Source: Kitasatospora albolonga
GTDB lineage: Bacteria > Actinomycetota > Actinomycetes > Streptomycetales > Streptomycetaceae
Length of the DNA stretch: 64,000 nucleotides
Direction of reading: 5' to 3'
NCBI GenBank assembly: GCA_002082585.1
Contig: CP020563.1
Span: 2,040,001-2,104,000 of the forward strand
Shown: positions 14,848 through 22,610 of the stretch, piece by piece
Layout of the letters: every line of letters starts with the position of its first letter
How positions within the stretch are numbered: position 1 is the first letter of the stretch
The notes under the pieces: model-generated
What the model was told of the DNA's origin: nothing
The model's input: the letters and a program-made list of their open reading frames with translations, nothing else
Database searches by the model: none
Translations under genes and position numbers: made by a program

Positions 14848-16179
14848 CTACGGCAGCGGGTCCCGGGCGTCGTAGCGGGCGAAGCCCCGCCACTTCAGGG
14901 CGAGCAGACCGACCGCGACGACACAGGCGGCGCCTCCTCCGACGACGGCGACGCCCGGCGAGGTGAGGTCGGCCACCGAACCGGCCAGGAAGTCCCCGAG
15001 CCGGGGCCCGCCCGCCACGACGACGATGAAGACGCCCTGGAGCCGGCCCCGCATCTCGTCCGGGACGGCCGCCTGGAGCATGGTGTTGCGGAAGACCATG
15101 GACACGGTGTCGGCGCATCCGGCGAGCGCCAGGAGGAGCAGCCCGAGCCAGAGGTGGCGGGTGAGCCCGAAGACGGCGATGGCGGCCCCCCAGCTGCCGA
15201 CGGCCAGCAGGACGGCGAGGCCGTGGCGGCGGACGCGGCCGAGCCAGCCGGAGAACACCCCGCCGAGGAGCGCCCCGAGCGCCGGGGCGGCAACGAGCAT
15301 GCCGGTGGTCCGGGCGTCACCTCCGTACCAGACGACGGCGACCACCGGGAAGAGCGCCCGGGGGTGGGCGAGCACCATGGCGCACAGGTCGGTGAAGAAG
15401 GTCATACGGAGGTTGGGCCGGGTCCCGAGGAACCGCAGCCCGTCCAGCACGGAGGCCCGCTTGCGGACCTCGCCCTCCGCCTTCCGGCCGGGCAGCATCG
15501 AGGGCAGCCGCCACATCGCGTAGAGGGAGGCGGTGAAGGTGACGGCGTCGACGGTGTACGCGGCGCGGTACCCCCACCAGCCGACGATCAGCCCGCCCAG
15601 CATCGGCCCGACGAGCGCGCCCGTCGTACTGGTCATGGAGCTCAGCGCGTTGGCGGCGGGCAGCTGTTCGGGCGGCAGCAGCCGGGCGACCATCGAGGAG
15701 CGGGCCGGGGCGTTGAGCGCGAAGCAGACGGCCTGGAGGGCGACGACCGTGTACAGGAGGCCGACGTTCTCGATGCCCGCGAAGGTGGCGGCCATCAGGA
15801 CGAGCGCCAGGGAGAACGACCCCGCCGCACTGAACAGACCGAGCTTGCGCCGGTCGACGGTGTCGGCGACGGCTCCGCCGTAGAGCCCGAACACGACGAG
15901 CGGCACGAGCGAGCAGAGCCCGATGAGCCCCACGGAGAACGCGGACCCGGTGATGTCGTAGACCTGGAGCGAGACGGCGAGGGCCGTCATCCCCTGCCCG
16001 ATCCAGGACACGGTGTTCCCGAACCAGAGCCGCCGGTAGTCGGGGGAGGTCCGCAGCGGGGTGAGGTCGGCGAAGACGCGGGGGCGGCGGGCAGTCTGCT
16101 CGGTCGCTTCGGCTGTTGCGGCTGTTGGGCCTGTTCCGTTCGTCGCGGTCGTCGCGGTCGCCTTGGTCGTCTCGGTCAC
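14848..16179 (-). CDS. MFS exporter (EntS/DHA3-like)
   Basis: A 443-residue major facilitator of the EntS-like group that usually exports siderophores or drugs. The N-terminal 35 residues are a Thr/Ala-rich cytoplasmic tail; 'SPDYRRLWFGNTVSWIGQGMTALAVSLQVYDITGS' is the hallmark opening of the group, followed by 12 predicted helices and the loop 'GGAVADTVDRRKLG'. The GTG at 16179 has TACCAT five bases upstream and no ribosome site, so it is likely leaderless. It is convergent with the matB operon, with 4 bp between the stop codons, so transcripts must overlap or terminate inside genes. Confidence 0.85.
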   Translation of the reverse strand: MTETTKATATTATNGTGPTAATAEATEQTARRPRVFADLTPLRTSPDYRRLWFGNTVSWIGQGMTALAVSLQVYDITGSAFSVGLIGLCSLVPLVVFGLYGGAVADTVDRRKLGLFSAAGSFSLALVLMAATFAGIENVGLLYTVVALQAVCFALNAPARSSMVARLLPPEQLPAANALSSMTSTTGALVGPMLGGLIVGWWGYRAAYTVDAVTFTASLYAMWRLPSMLPGRKAEGEVRKRASVLDGLRFLGTRPNLRMTFFTDLCAMVLAHPRALFPVVAVVWYGGDARTTGMLVAAPALGALLGGVFSGWLGRVRRHGLAVLLAVGSWGAAIAVFGLTRHLWLGLLLLALAGCADTVSMVFRNTMLQAAVPDEMRGRLQGVFIVVVAGGPRLGDFLAGSVADLTSPGVAVVGGGAACVVAVGLLALKWRGFARYDARDPLP

Positions 16180-16291
16180 AGGGGATGGTAGCCAGGCCGG
16201 GGGCGAGCGCCCCGTTCGGGTGGGCGAAGCGCTGGAGGACGGTCAGGCGCAGGAGCTCATCGACCAGCGCAGTGCCCCGGATTCACCGGAT

Positions 16292-17494
16292 TCAGCGGCG
16301 CCGTGACGCCCCGGGGTGAGGGCCTGCCGCGCCCCGGTGGTGACCGGCGGATCGTCCGGGCCGGTCCGGTTCCGGGGTCAGCAGTCGCGTGAGGTGCCGG
16401 GCCGATCCCTCCCAGGACCACTCCCGCTCCACCCAGCTCCGCCCGGCGGCCCCCATGGCCGCGCGGTCCGGCGACAGCAGCAGGCGGGTGATCGTCCCGG
16501 CCACGTCGGCCACGTCCCGCCCGTCGACGACGGCGCCGCCCGTACCGTCCAGCACGGCGTCCGGGGCGCCGCCGGAGTTCCCGGCGACCACCGGCAGCCC
16601 CGCGGCGGCGGCCTCCAGGAACACGATGCCCAGCCCCTCGGCCTCCAGCCCCGCCCTGCGGGTGCGGCACGGCATCGCGAACACGTCAGCGGCCCTGTAG
16701 TACGCGGCCGTCGCGGCATGGCTGACACCCCCGGCGAAGACCACCGAACCCTCGGCGTGCCGGTGGGCGAGCCTACGGAGCCGCCGCTCGTCCGGGCCCT
16801 TGCCGACCACGAGCAGCGCCGCGTCGGGAACGGCGCGCCGGATCAGGGGGAGGGCGCGTATGAGGGTGTCCTGCCCCTTGCGGGGAACCAGCCGCGCCAC
16901 GCAGAGGATGACCTTCCTGTCCCCCAGTCCGTACCGGGCGCGCAGCTCATCGGCGCCGCTCGCGGGGTGGTCCGGCCGGTAGGCACCGGCGTCCACCCCG
17001 GGGACCAGCCTGCTCAGCCGTGCCCGTGGGCCCAGCGCCGGGGCGATGCGGACGCGGGTGTACTCCCCCAGGTAGGTCACGACGTCGACGCTGTCGCCCA
17101 CCCGGCGGAGAAGCCGACGGGCACCGGGGGTGCGGGCCCACCAGATCTCGTGGCCGTGTGTCGTGGCGACGACGCGCCGGACGCCTCCGCGGCGGAGAGC
17201 CGGCGACATGGCCGCGAGCGGGGCGGCGGCACCGAACCACACCCGGTCGCAACCGTGTTCCCTGGCCAGGCTCAGTGCCCGCGCGGTGACCCGCCGGGTG
17301 GGCAGCAGCGTCCCGGCGGAATCCCGGACCACGGGGAACGGCAGCCCGGCGTCGTACTCGGCCGCGCCGGGCTCGGAGGACGTGTAGACGACGACGTCGT
17401 TGCCCGGCACCCGGGTCGCCATGGCGTGGACGAAGGTCTCGATGCCTCCGAGCCGGGGCGGGAAGTCGTTGGTGATGATCAGCGTGGTGCTCAT
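16292..17494 (-). CDS. GT4-family glycosyltransferase (PimB-like mannosyltransferase)
   Basis: A 400-residue GT-B glycosyltransferase. The N-terminal acceptor domain begins 'STTLIITNDFPPRLGGIETFVHAMA', typical of actinobacterial PimB/MgtA-type alpha-mannosyltransferases. The donor domain has 'VARLVPRKGQDTLIRAL' and the EX7E-type segment 'EAEGLGIVFLEAAAAGLPVVAG'. It probably transfers mannose (GDP donor) to a phosphoinositide or glycolipid at the inner face of the membrane; the exact acceptor is not decidable. The last 25 residues are a Gly/His/Arg-rich tail. The ATG overlaps the upstream TGA (ATGA), coupling it to the GT87 protein. Confidence 0.85.
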   Translation of the reverse strand: MSTTLIITNDFPPRLGGIETFVHAMATRVPGNDVVVYTSSEPGAAEYDAGLPFPVVRDSAGTLLPTRRVTARALSLAREHGCDRVWFGAAAPLAAMSPALRRGGVRRVVATTHGHEIWWARTPGARRLLRRVGDSVDVVTYLGEYTRVRIAPALGPRARLSRLVPGVDAGAYRPDHPASGADELRARYGLGDRKVILCVARLVPRKGQDTLIRALPLIRRAVPDAALLVVGKGPDERRLRRLAHRHAEGSVVFAGGVSHAATAAYYRAADVFAMPCRTRRAGLEAEGLGIVFLEAAAAGLPVVAGNSGGAPDAVLDGTGGAVVDGRDVADVAGTITRLLLSPDRAAMGAAGRSWVEREWSWEGSARHLTRLLTPEPDRPGRSAGHHRGAAGPHPGASRRR

Positions 17495-19110
17495 GAGGAA
17501 CGTGGCTGCTTTCGTCTCGATGCCTCGGCGGGCCGGTGGCTCCGGGGCCCAGGCGCCGCACTGCTCGTACTCGGTGGTCGGGTGGGGGCCGCGCCCCGGT
17601 GGGCGGGCGCGGGTGCGGGGCGAGCGGCTGCCGGGTTCGGGGCGGGTCTCGGGACCCGGCGGGCCGATCCCGGGTCCCAGGAGCCGCCGGAGCGGCGGTC
17701 GTCGGCCTGCGTACCGACAGTCGGCGTGCCGACAGCGGCCGACATGCCGACGGCCGGCGTCCCAGCGGCCCGAGCGGGGTGGTCGACGCTCCGGTCTGCG
17801 CCGGTCGTGGAGGCGGGGACCGGACACGTCGGCTGCTCCGCGCCCCGTCGGCGCCGCTCCACCGCCTTGCGGAGGACGGGCGTGCTCTCGGCGTGGCGGC
17901 CGGACTCCAGCCGGGCCCACACGACGAGCGTGAGAGGAAGCGCGAGATAGCCGAACCGGCCTGCGGGGGCCAGCAGAAAGGCGATGCTCATCCCGACGGC
18001 GAGCCGGTCGGCGGTGGCCACCAGGGTGCCGGGCGGCCGCACGACCAGGGAAACGGCGACGGCGGCTCCGCCGCAGACGAGCAGAGCGACCGCCGTGTAC
18101 CAGCCGAACTGCCCGGTGTCGGCGAGCAGACGGCCGGGCAGTGGGCTGGCGGCCGGGGTGGCCACCTCGCCCCGGCCGGTGGGAAAGGCCAGCACCTGCT
18201 GGACCATCGGGCCGGGTGCGAGCAGGGCGCTCGGCAGCACCAGGACGAGGGTCCCGGCCACCGCCGTGGCCACGAGGCGTACCGCCGCCCGCATGCCGTA
18301 CGCGCCGCCGAGCGCCGAAGCGGCGACCGCGACGGCGGGCCACGCCGTCCACTTGAGGGAGCACGCGGCGGCCAGCACCAGTCCGGCGGCCACCGGGCGG
18401 TTACGGAGGACGAGGGCGAGCGCGAGGCAGCACAGCCCGGTCAACGGGAGGTCGACGCCGCTGACGCACAGGGAGAGCGCCACGGGAGGGGAGGCCACCA
18501 GCACCACTACAGCGGTCCGGTACGCCCGGTGGCCGCCCGGGGAGGAGCCCCCGGGGGCAGGACGGAGAACGGTCCGGCCCGCCCGGAGCGAGAGAAGGAG
18601 CGCGGCGGCGAACCAGACCCGTGCGTCTCCCAGGAGACGGACCGCCCACCCGCCGTCCCCCAGCAGAGCCCGGGGCATACCGAAGAACGCCATGCCCGGC
18701 AGGTACGGCGTGTACTCGGAGAGCTCCTGAGGGTCGGTCAGGTAGGGCGTGGCCTGCTGGATCAGCAGCTCGGCGGAGCGCTCGACCACCCTCACCTCCA
18801 GCTGTGCCCGGCCGGTCAGAACCAGGTACAGGAAGGGCAGGACCACGGCGCCCAGCACAGCCGACGCCAGAGCGGCGGTACGGGCCCGGGGGCTGGGCAG
18901 CCGGCACGCGGCCAGGGCCGCGCCCGCGTATCCGGCCGCGGCGAAGACCCCCCACGAACGATGGGTGCCCACGGTGGAGACGAGCGGGAACATCGCGGCC
19001 CATCCCCCGGCGAGAAGCCAGCCGCAGACCCACAGCTTCCGGCGGTCGGCCCTCCGTATCCGTCCCGTCATCGCGGTGACCGGCGCAGTGAAACCCCGTT
19101 GATTCGGCAT
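17491..19110 (-). CDS. GT87-like polyprenyl-phosphate-dependent mannosyltransferase
   Basis: A polytopic membrane protein of up to 539 residues with about nine to ten hydrophobic segments, resembling GT87/DUF2029 enzymes (PimE-like), which use polyprenyl-phosphate mannose outside the membrane. The segment 'ATPYLTDPQELSEYTPYLPGMAFFGMPRALLGD' after helix 3 and 'CSLKWTAWPAVAVA' are typical. Residues from about 425 on are a hydrophilic, Ala/Pro/Arg/Gly-rich tail without sequence order, unusual for the family. The start is uncertain: 19110 has GGGTGG just upstream, with ATG 19071 as alternative. It is coupled by an ATGA overlap to the GT4 gene, so the pair likely builds one glycolipid or lipoglycan. 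Confidence 0.75.
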   Translation of the reverse strand: MPNQRGFTAPVTAMTGRIRRADRRKLWVCGWLLAGGWAAMFPLVSTVGTHRSWGVFAAAGYAGAALAACRLPSPRARTAALASAVLGAVVLPFLYLVLTGRAQLEVRVVERSAELLIQQATPYLTDPQELSEYTPYLPGMAFFGMPRALLGDGGWAVRLLGDARVWFAAALLLSLRAGRTVLRPAPGGSSPGGHRAYRTAVVVLVASPPVALSLCVSGVDLPLTGLCCLALALVLRNRPVAAGLVLAAACSLKWTAWPAVAVAASALGGAYGMRAAVRLVATAVAGTLVLVLPSALLAPGPMVQQVLAFPTGRGEVATPAASPLPGRLLADTGQFGWYTAVALLVCGGAAVAVSLVVRPPGTLVATADRLAVGMSIAFLLAPAGRFGYLALPLTLVVWARLESGRHAESTPVLRKAVERRRRGAEQPTCPVPASTTGADRSVDHPARAAGTPAVGMSAAVGTPTVGTQADDRRSGGSWDPGSARRVPRPAPNPAAARPAPAPAHRGAAPTRPPSTSSAAPGPRSHRPAEASRRKQPRSS

Positions 19111-19602
19111 GCCACCCATTGCAGCCGGGGCCGCCCGCACCGTCGTGACAGGTAGGTCGAGACCTGTCGGTCGGGTTTTCCCTACCATCGAGGCCCCACG
19201 GGAAGACGACCTGTCAGGGGATGTCGAGGACGGGGCTGTAGGCGCGGACAGGGCTGTAAGTGCGGGCAGGGCTGTAAGAGCGGGCAGGGCTGTAAGAGCG
19301 GGCAGAGCTCAGGTGCGGACCGGGCCCCGGGCCCGGGCTTGACCCCGGCGAACGCCAGGAAGCGGCCGGGTCATTCCCGGAGTCGGGCGTCCTCGCGGCC
19401 AGGGCGTGTCCGGCGGATCAGGACCGGACAGGCCGCGGCGTCTGGTGCGGTGCATCGCAAGGCGCTGGAACGTCCTCATCGCGGAGCGATTCGGGCGTTT
19501 CGGCAACGCCGCGAGAGATGGGGCCTCCCCTGCTCGAGCGAAGCCGAGAGCTTGGGGAAGTGCCAGGCGTCGCAGACCCGGTCAAGATCCGCCGGACACG
19601 CC
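19111..19602. other. 492-bp non-coding gap with repeats and an inverted-repeat element
   Basis: No credible gene. It holds the upstream region of the GT87 gene, five 18-bp tandem units (19229-19318) and the inverted-repeat element 19401-19604. A short open frame across the tandem units would encode only AGRAVR-type repeats and is not believed. Confidence 0.8.
19229..19318. repeat. 18-bp tandem repeat, five units
   Basis: Units start at 19229, 19247, 19265, 19283 and 19301. Units 3 and 4 are identical (GGCAGGGCTGTAAGAGCG); units 1, 2 and 5 diverge at 2-6 positions. The array ends about 120 bp upstream of the GT87 start. Confidence 0.85.
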
Positions 19603-19604
19603 CT
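19401..19604. mobile_element. 204-bp MITE-like element with 19-bp perfect terminal inverted repeats
   Basis: The ends are exact inverted repeats, AGGGCGTGTCCGGCGGATC at 19401-19419 and its complement at 19586-19604; similarity continues inwards for about 10 bases (xxGACCGG). There is no transposase. The interior includes the CTCCCCTGCTCGAGCGAAGC / CCGAGAGCTTGGGG hairpin, which I recall as a widespread Streptomyces repeat. Such ends resemble those of IS5-group elements, making this a likely non-autonomous derivative. No clear target duplication is visible. Confidence 0.8.
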
Positions 19605-21654
19605 AGGCATCCGTAAGACTTTCCGCCCGCCGAGGGGCCGACCGAGGAGCTGTGGGCGTCACGGCGATGTCGGAGTCGGACCGGATGTCGGAGCGTCTGA
19701 TGAGCCGCCGGACCGCGCCCAGACTCACCGTCAGGGAAACGGCGAGGCAGGCGGCGAACAGCCCGAGCAGCGCTCCCCACGGAACGCCGAGCGGAACCAC
19801 CTCGTACGTCGCCCTCAGCGCCGACCGGTAGGAGAGCAGGCCCGCCGCGACGACCAGGGCGGCGACAAGCGCCGCCACGGACGTCGTGGCCGCCGTCTCC
19901 CACAGCGCCATCCGGCGCACCTGCTCCTGGCTGACGCCGAGCAGTCTCATGGTGGCGATCTCACGGCGGCGACGGCTGTAGGACATGACCAGCGTGCTGC
20001 CGACGGCGATCAGCGCGTAGGCGGAGGCGGGTCCGGCCAGGACCAGCAGCACCATGTCGTCGAGCCGGTCCTTCTCCTTCGCGGACCGGTCGAACCACTG
20101 GTCGGTCCGCGTCACCCGCACCCGGTCCCCACCGAACCGTTCGGTCAGCTCCCGGGCCACCTCGGAAGCCGACCCCACCGCCGCCCCGTGGAGCAGCACC
20201 ACCGCCCGGCCGGGCCCGGGGGCCCCTGCCCGGGTGGCCGGGAGAACCAGGTGCGGTACGGCGGAGCCACCGTCCAGGACGGCCACCACCCGGGCGCCGA
20301 CCGCCTCGCCACCGTAGAGGCCGTACGTCAGACGGCTCCCCGGGTGGTAGCCGTACCACTCGGAGAACTCCTCGGAGATGGCGACCTCACCGGCCCCGAG
20401 CTCTCCGATGTCCCCCTCGATCAGGTCCACGCGGTGCGTGCGGGCCAGCGTCGGCAGGTCGGCCACCAGACCCTCGCCCTGCCAGATCTCATGGTGCCGG
20501 GCCGCCGCGAGGTCGACGGACGCCCCTGCGGAGACGGCGCTGACCCGGGGGTCCTCGCGGAGCCCGTCCAAAATGTCCTCGCCCAGTGTGTCCCCGGCCG
20601 TCGGCTCGACTACCAGCTGGCCGATCGTTCGGCTCCGGCCGTCCGCCTCGGCCGCCGCGCCCGTCGTGGCCAGCACGGAACTGAAGATGCCCACGACCGC
20701 CAGCACGGCGAGGACCGGCCGCACGAGGGAAGCGGTCCTGAGCCGGGCGGTGATGACCGCCTCGGCGGCCAGCCTGCCCGGGACGGAGCGTGTGCGCTCC
20801 AGGGGCCGGGCCGACATCCGCACGAGCCACGGCAGATACAGCGGTGCCAGTGAGGACGCGGCGAGCGTCAGTGCCAGCGAGCCGAACAGCGCCAGCGGAA
20901 TGGCGTCTTCCTCCTGCGAACCCGAGGCCAGACAGACCATGACCACTCCGGTGAGGAGCAGCAGGAGGCTCATCACCCCGCGCCCGACGGTCATGACCCG
21001 GCTGTCGAGTTCCGCCTCGCGCAGCGCTTCGGCCGGCCTGACCCGCGCGGCCGGCCGCGAGGCGGCGGCCGCGCCCAGTACGGCGATGACGAGCCCGCAG
21101 CCGACGGCGAAGAGCAGCGGCCCGGCGAGCGGCCCGGCGAGCGGCCCGGCCCGCAGCTCGGCGGGGGACAGCCCCGTGCCGTTGAGCCCGCTCACCGCCC
21201 AGGGCGTGACCGCCGCCGCGGCGAGGCAGCCCACGGCGGCGGCGGGCACCGCCACCGCCAGGCACTCCCCGATCACCATCCGGCGCACCTGCGGCCCGCC
21301 CGCCCCGACCAGCCTCAGCAGCCCCATGTCCTGGCGCCGCAGGGCGACACCGAACGCACAGGTACCGGCGATGACGAAGACCGTGACGAACGCGGAGATG
21401 ACCCCGGCCATCACCAGGACGGTCTGCACACCGCCCATGTCGAGGTCACCGCCGAAGACGGTGTGGCTGGTTCCCGTGGCGTCCTCGAGGACCACGGAGG
21501 GCCGGCCTTCGCGCGGGGGCCGGGTCACGTCCCAGGTCGCCACCAGAGCGGCCGCGGAGACGGCGATCAGGGCCACTCCGAGCGCCAGGGAGATGAAGGT
21601 CCCCAGGAACAGCGGTAAGTGGTGACGCACCGAGCGCAGCGACAGACGCCACAT
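19603..21654 (-). CDS. FtsX-type ABC transporter permease
   Basis: A 683-residue permease with two FtsX-like modules. Helix 1 (about 15-45) is followed by three helices near 80-220 and a second set near 300-330 and 540-660. The conserved 'ALRRQDMGLLRLVGAGGPQVRRMVI' and 'SRRRREIATMRLLGVSQEQVRRMALWE' cytoplasmic motifs contact the ATPase. A large extracytoplasmic domain (about 330-540) lies between the modules. This is the MacB/BceB-like architecture for export or sensing of peptides and lipids rather than import. The ATG at 21654 shares its A with the TGA of the ATPase gene (TGATG) and has GGGAGAG just upstream. The final stop codon TAG overlaps the end of the inverted-repeat element, so the natural C-terminus may have been altered. 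Confidence 0.9.
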   Translation of the reverse strand: MWRLSLRSVRHHLPLFLGTFISLALGVALIAVSAAALVATWDVTRPPREGRPSVVLEDATGTSHTVFGGDLDMGGVQTVLVMAGVISAFVTVFVIAGTCAFGVALRRQDMGLLRLVGAGGPQVRRMVIGECLAVAVPAAAVGCLAAAAVTPWAVSGLNGTGLSPAELRAGPLAGPLAGPLLFAVGCGLVIAVLGAAAASRPAARVRPAEALREAELDSRVMTVGRGVMSLLLLLTGVVMVCLASGSQEEDAIPLALFGSLALTLAASSLAPLYLPWLVRMSARPLERTRSVPGRLAAEAVITARLRTASLVRPVLAVLAVVGIFSSVLATTGAAAEADGRSRTIGQLVVEPTAGDTLGEDILDGLREDPRVSAVSAGASVDLAAARHHEIWQGEGLVADLPTLARTHRVDLIEGDIGELGAGEVAISEEFSEWYGYHPGSRLTYGLYGGEAVGARVVAVLDGGSAVPHLVLPATRAGAPGPGRAVVLLHGAAVGSASEVARELTERFGGDRVRVTRTDQWFDRSAKEKDRLDDMVLLVLAGPASAYALIAVGSTLVMSYSRRRREIATMRLLGVSQEQVRRMALWETAATTSVAALVAALVVAAGLLSYRSALRATYEVVPLGVPWGALLGLFAACLAVSLTVSLGAVRRLIRRSDIRSDSDIAVTPTAPRSAPRRAESLTDA

Positions 21655-22394
21655 CAGCTCTCCCACCGGCTGAGCCGGGCAGTGATCCGCTCGACGGTGG
21701 GCGCCTCCACCGTACCGGCCACCCGGCCGTCCACCAGGTGGATCACCCGGTCCGCGCAGGCCGCGGCGGCCGGGTCGTGCGTGACCATCACGACGGTTCC
21801 CCCCCGGCGGTCGACGAGGTCCCGCAGCAGGCCCATGACCTGGCGGCCGGCTGCCCGGTCGAGGGAGCCGGTGGGCTCGTCGGCGAAAACGATCTCCGGT
21901 TCGGTCACCAGCGTCCGCGCGATGGCGACACGCTGCTGCTGGCCACCGGACAGCTGCGCGGGACGCCGTTCCGCCTCCCCCTCCAGTCCCACCTGCCGCA
22001 ACGCCTCCAGCACGACCTGCCGCTTCGGCCGTCGTCCGTTCAGGCGCAGGGGCAGTGCCACATTCTCGTAAGCCGTCAGCATGGGAAGCAGATTGAACTG
22101 CTGGAAGACGAAGCCCACCCGGCTGCGCCGGATCTCGGTCAGCTTCTTCTCGTCGCAGACCGTCAGATCCGTATCCCCCAGGAGCACCTGACCTTCGGTC
22201 GGCCGGTCCAGGCCCGCGGCGCAGTGGAGCAGGGTCGTCTTGCCCGACCCCGACGGGCCCATGACCCCTGTCATGGCGCGCGCGGCGAAATCGGCGGAGA
22301 CCTCGTGCAGCACCGGCCCCGCCGCCCCCGGATAGCTCTTGGAGATCGAGACCAGCCGCGCGGCCGGAGCTCTCGTTTCGGTGAGTGATGGCAT
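21654..22394 (-). CDS. ABC transporter ATP-binding protein (LolD/MacB type)
   Basis: A 246-residue ATPase. Walker A GPSGSGKTTLL (about residues 46-56), Q-loop 'VFQQFNLLPMLTAYENVALPLRL', signature LSGGQQQR, Walker B IVFADEPTGSLD and the His switch VTHDP are all intact. The DEPTGSLD form is typical of ATPases that partner FtsX-like permeases. ATG 22394 was chosen because AAAGGA lies eight bases upstream; the open frame extends 15 codons further. It is the first gene of a two-gene operon divergent from a histidine kinase/response regulator pair, with tandem repeats between them, suggesting that the two-component system controls it. Confidence 0.95.
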   Translation of the reverse strand: MPSLTETRAPAARLVSISKSYPGAAGPVLHEVSADFAARAMTGVMGPSGSGKTTLLHCAAGLDRPTEGQVLLGDTDLTVCDEKKLTEIRRSRVGFVFQQFNLLPMLTAYENVALPLRLNGRRPKRQVVLEALRQVGLEGEAERRPAQLSGGQQQRVAIARTLVTEPEIVFADEPTGSLDRAAGRQVMGLLRDLVDRRGGTVVMVTHDPAAAACADRVIHLVDGRVAGTVEAPTVERITARLSRWES

Positions 22395-22514
22395 GTCGTT
22401 GGTCCTTTGCCGGAGCGATGGAGCCGACTCCCAGTCCACCGTGAAAGAGCGCTCGGCACAGTAGGGCTGGGAGGAGTTCTCAAGGGAGGGTTTTCCCTAG
22501 CGCCGGTCCGTTGG

Positions 22515-22580
22515 CCGGACACTAAGGTGTCCGGAGATCGCGAAGGTGTCCGGAGATCGCGAAGGTGTCCGGAGATCGCG
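22515..22580. promoter_or_regulatory. Palindrome plus three 19-bp iterons between ABC and two-component operons
   Basis: Perfect inverted repeat CCGGACAC-TAAG-GTGTCCGG (22515-22534) overlaps the first of three exact copies of AAGGTGTCCGGAGATCGCG at 22524, 22543 and 22562. The array sits 121 bp before the ABC start and 30 bp before the kinase start, a natural place for binding of the response regulator or another autoregulator. Confidence 0.75.
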
Positions 22581-22610
22581 CTGTGCCACGTGACCGGGAG
22601 GGCTGCACCC

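Noticed and set aside
16195-16291. Coding-looking minus-strand stretch (LVDELLRLTVLQRFAHPNGALAP)
   Set aside because: It has an in-frame stop just upstream, no usable start codon and runs into the MFS start; it may be a relic but cannot be supported as a gene.
19109-19342. Short frame encoding AGRAVRAGRAV repeats
   Set aside because: The repeats come from the 18-bp tandem array; there is no ribosome site and no similarity to a protein family.
22407-22610. In-frame N-terminal extension of the histidine kinase through the iterons
   Set aside because: The ATG at 22611 has a good ribosome site and the upstream part only translates the DNA repeats.
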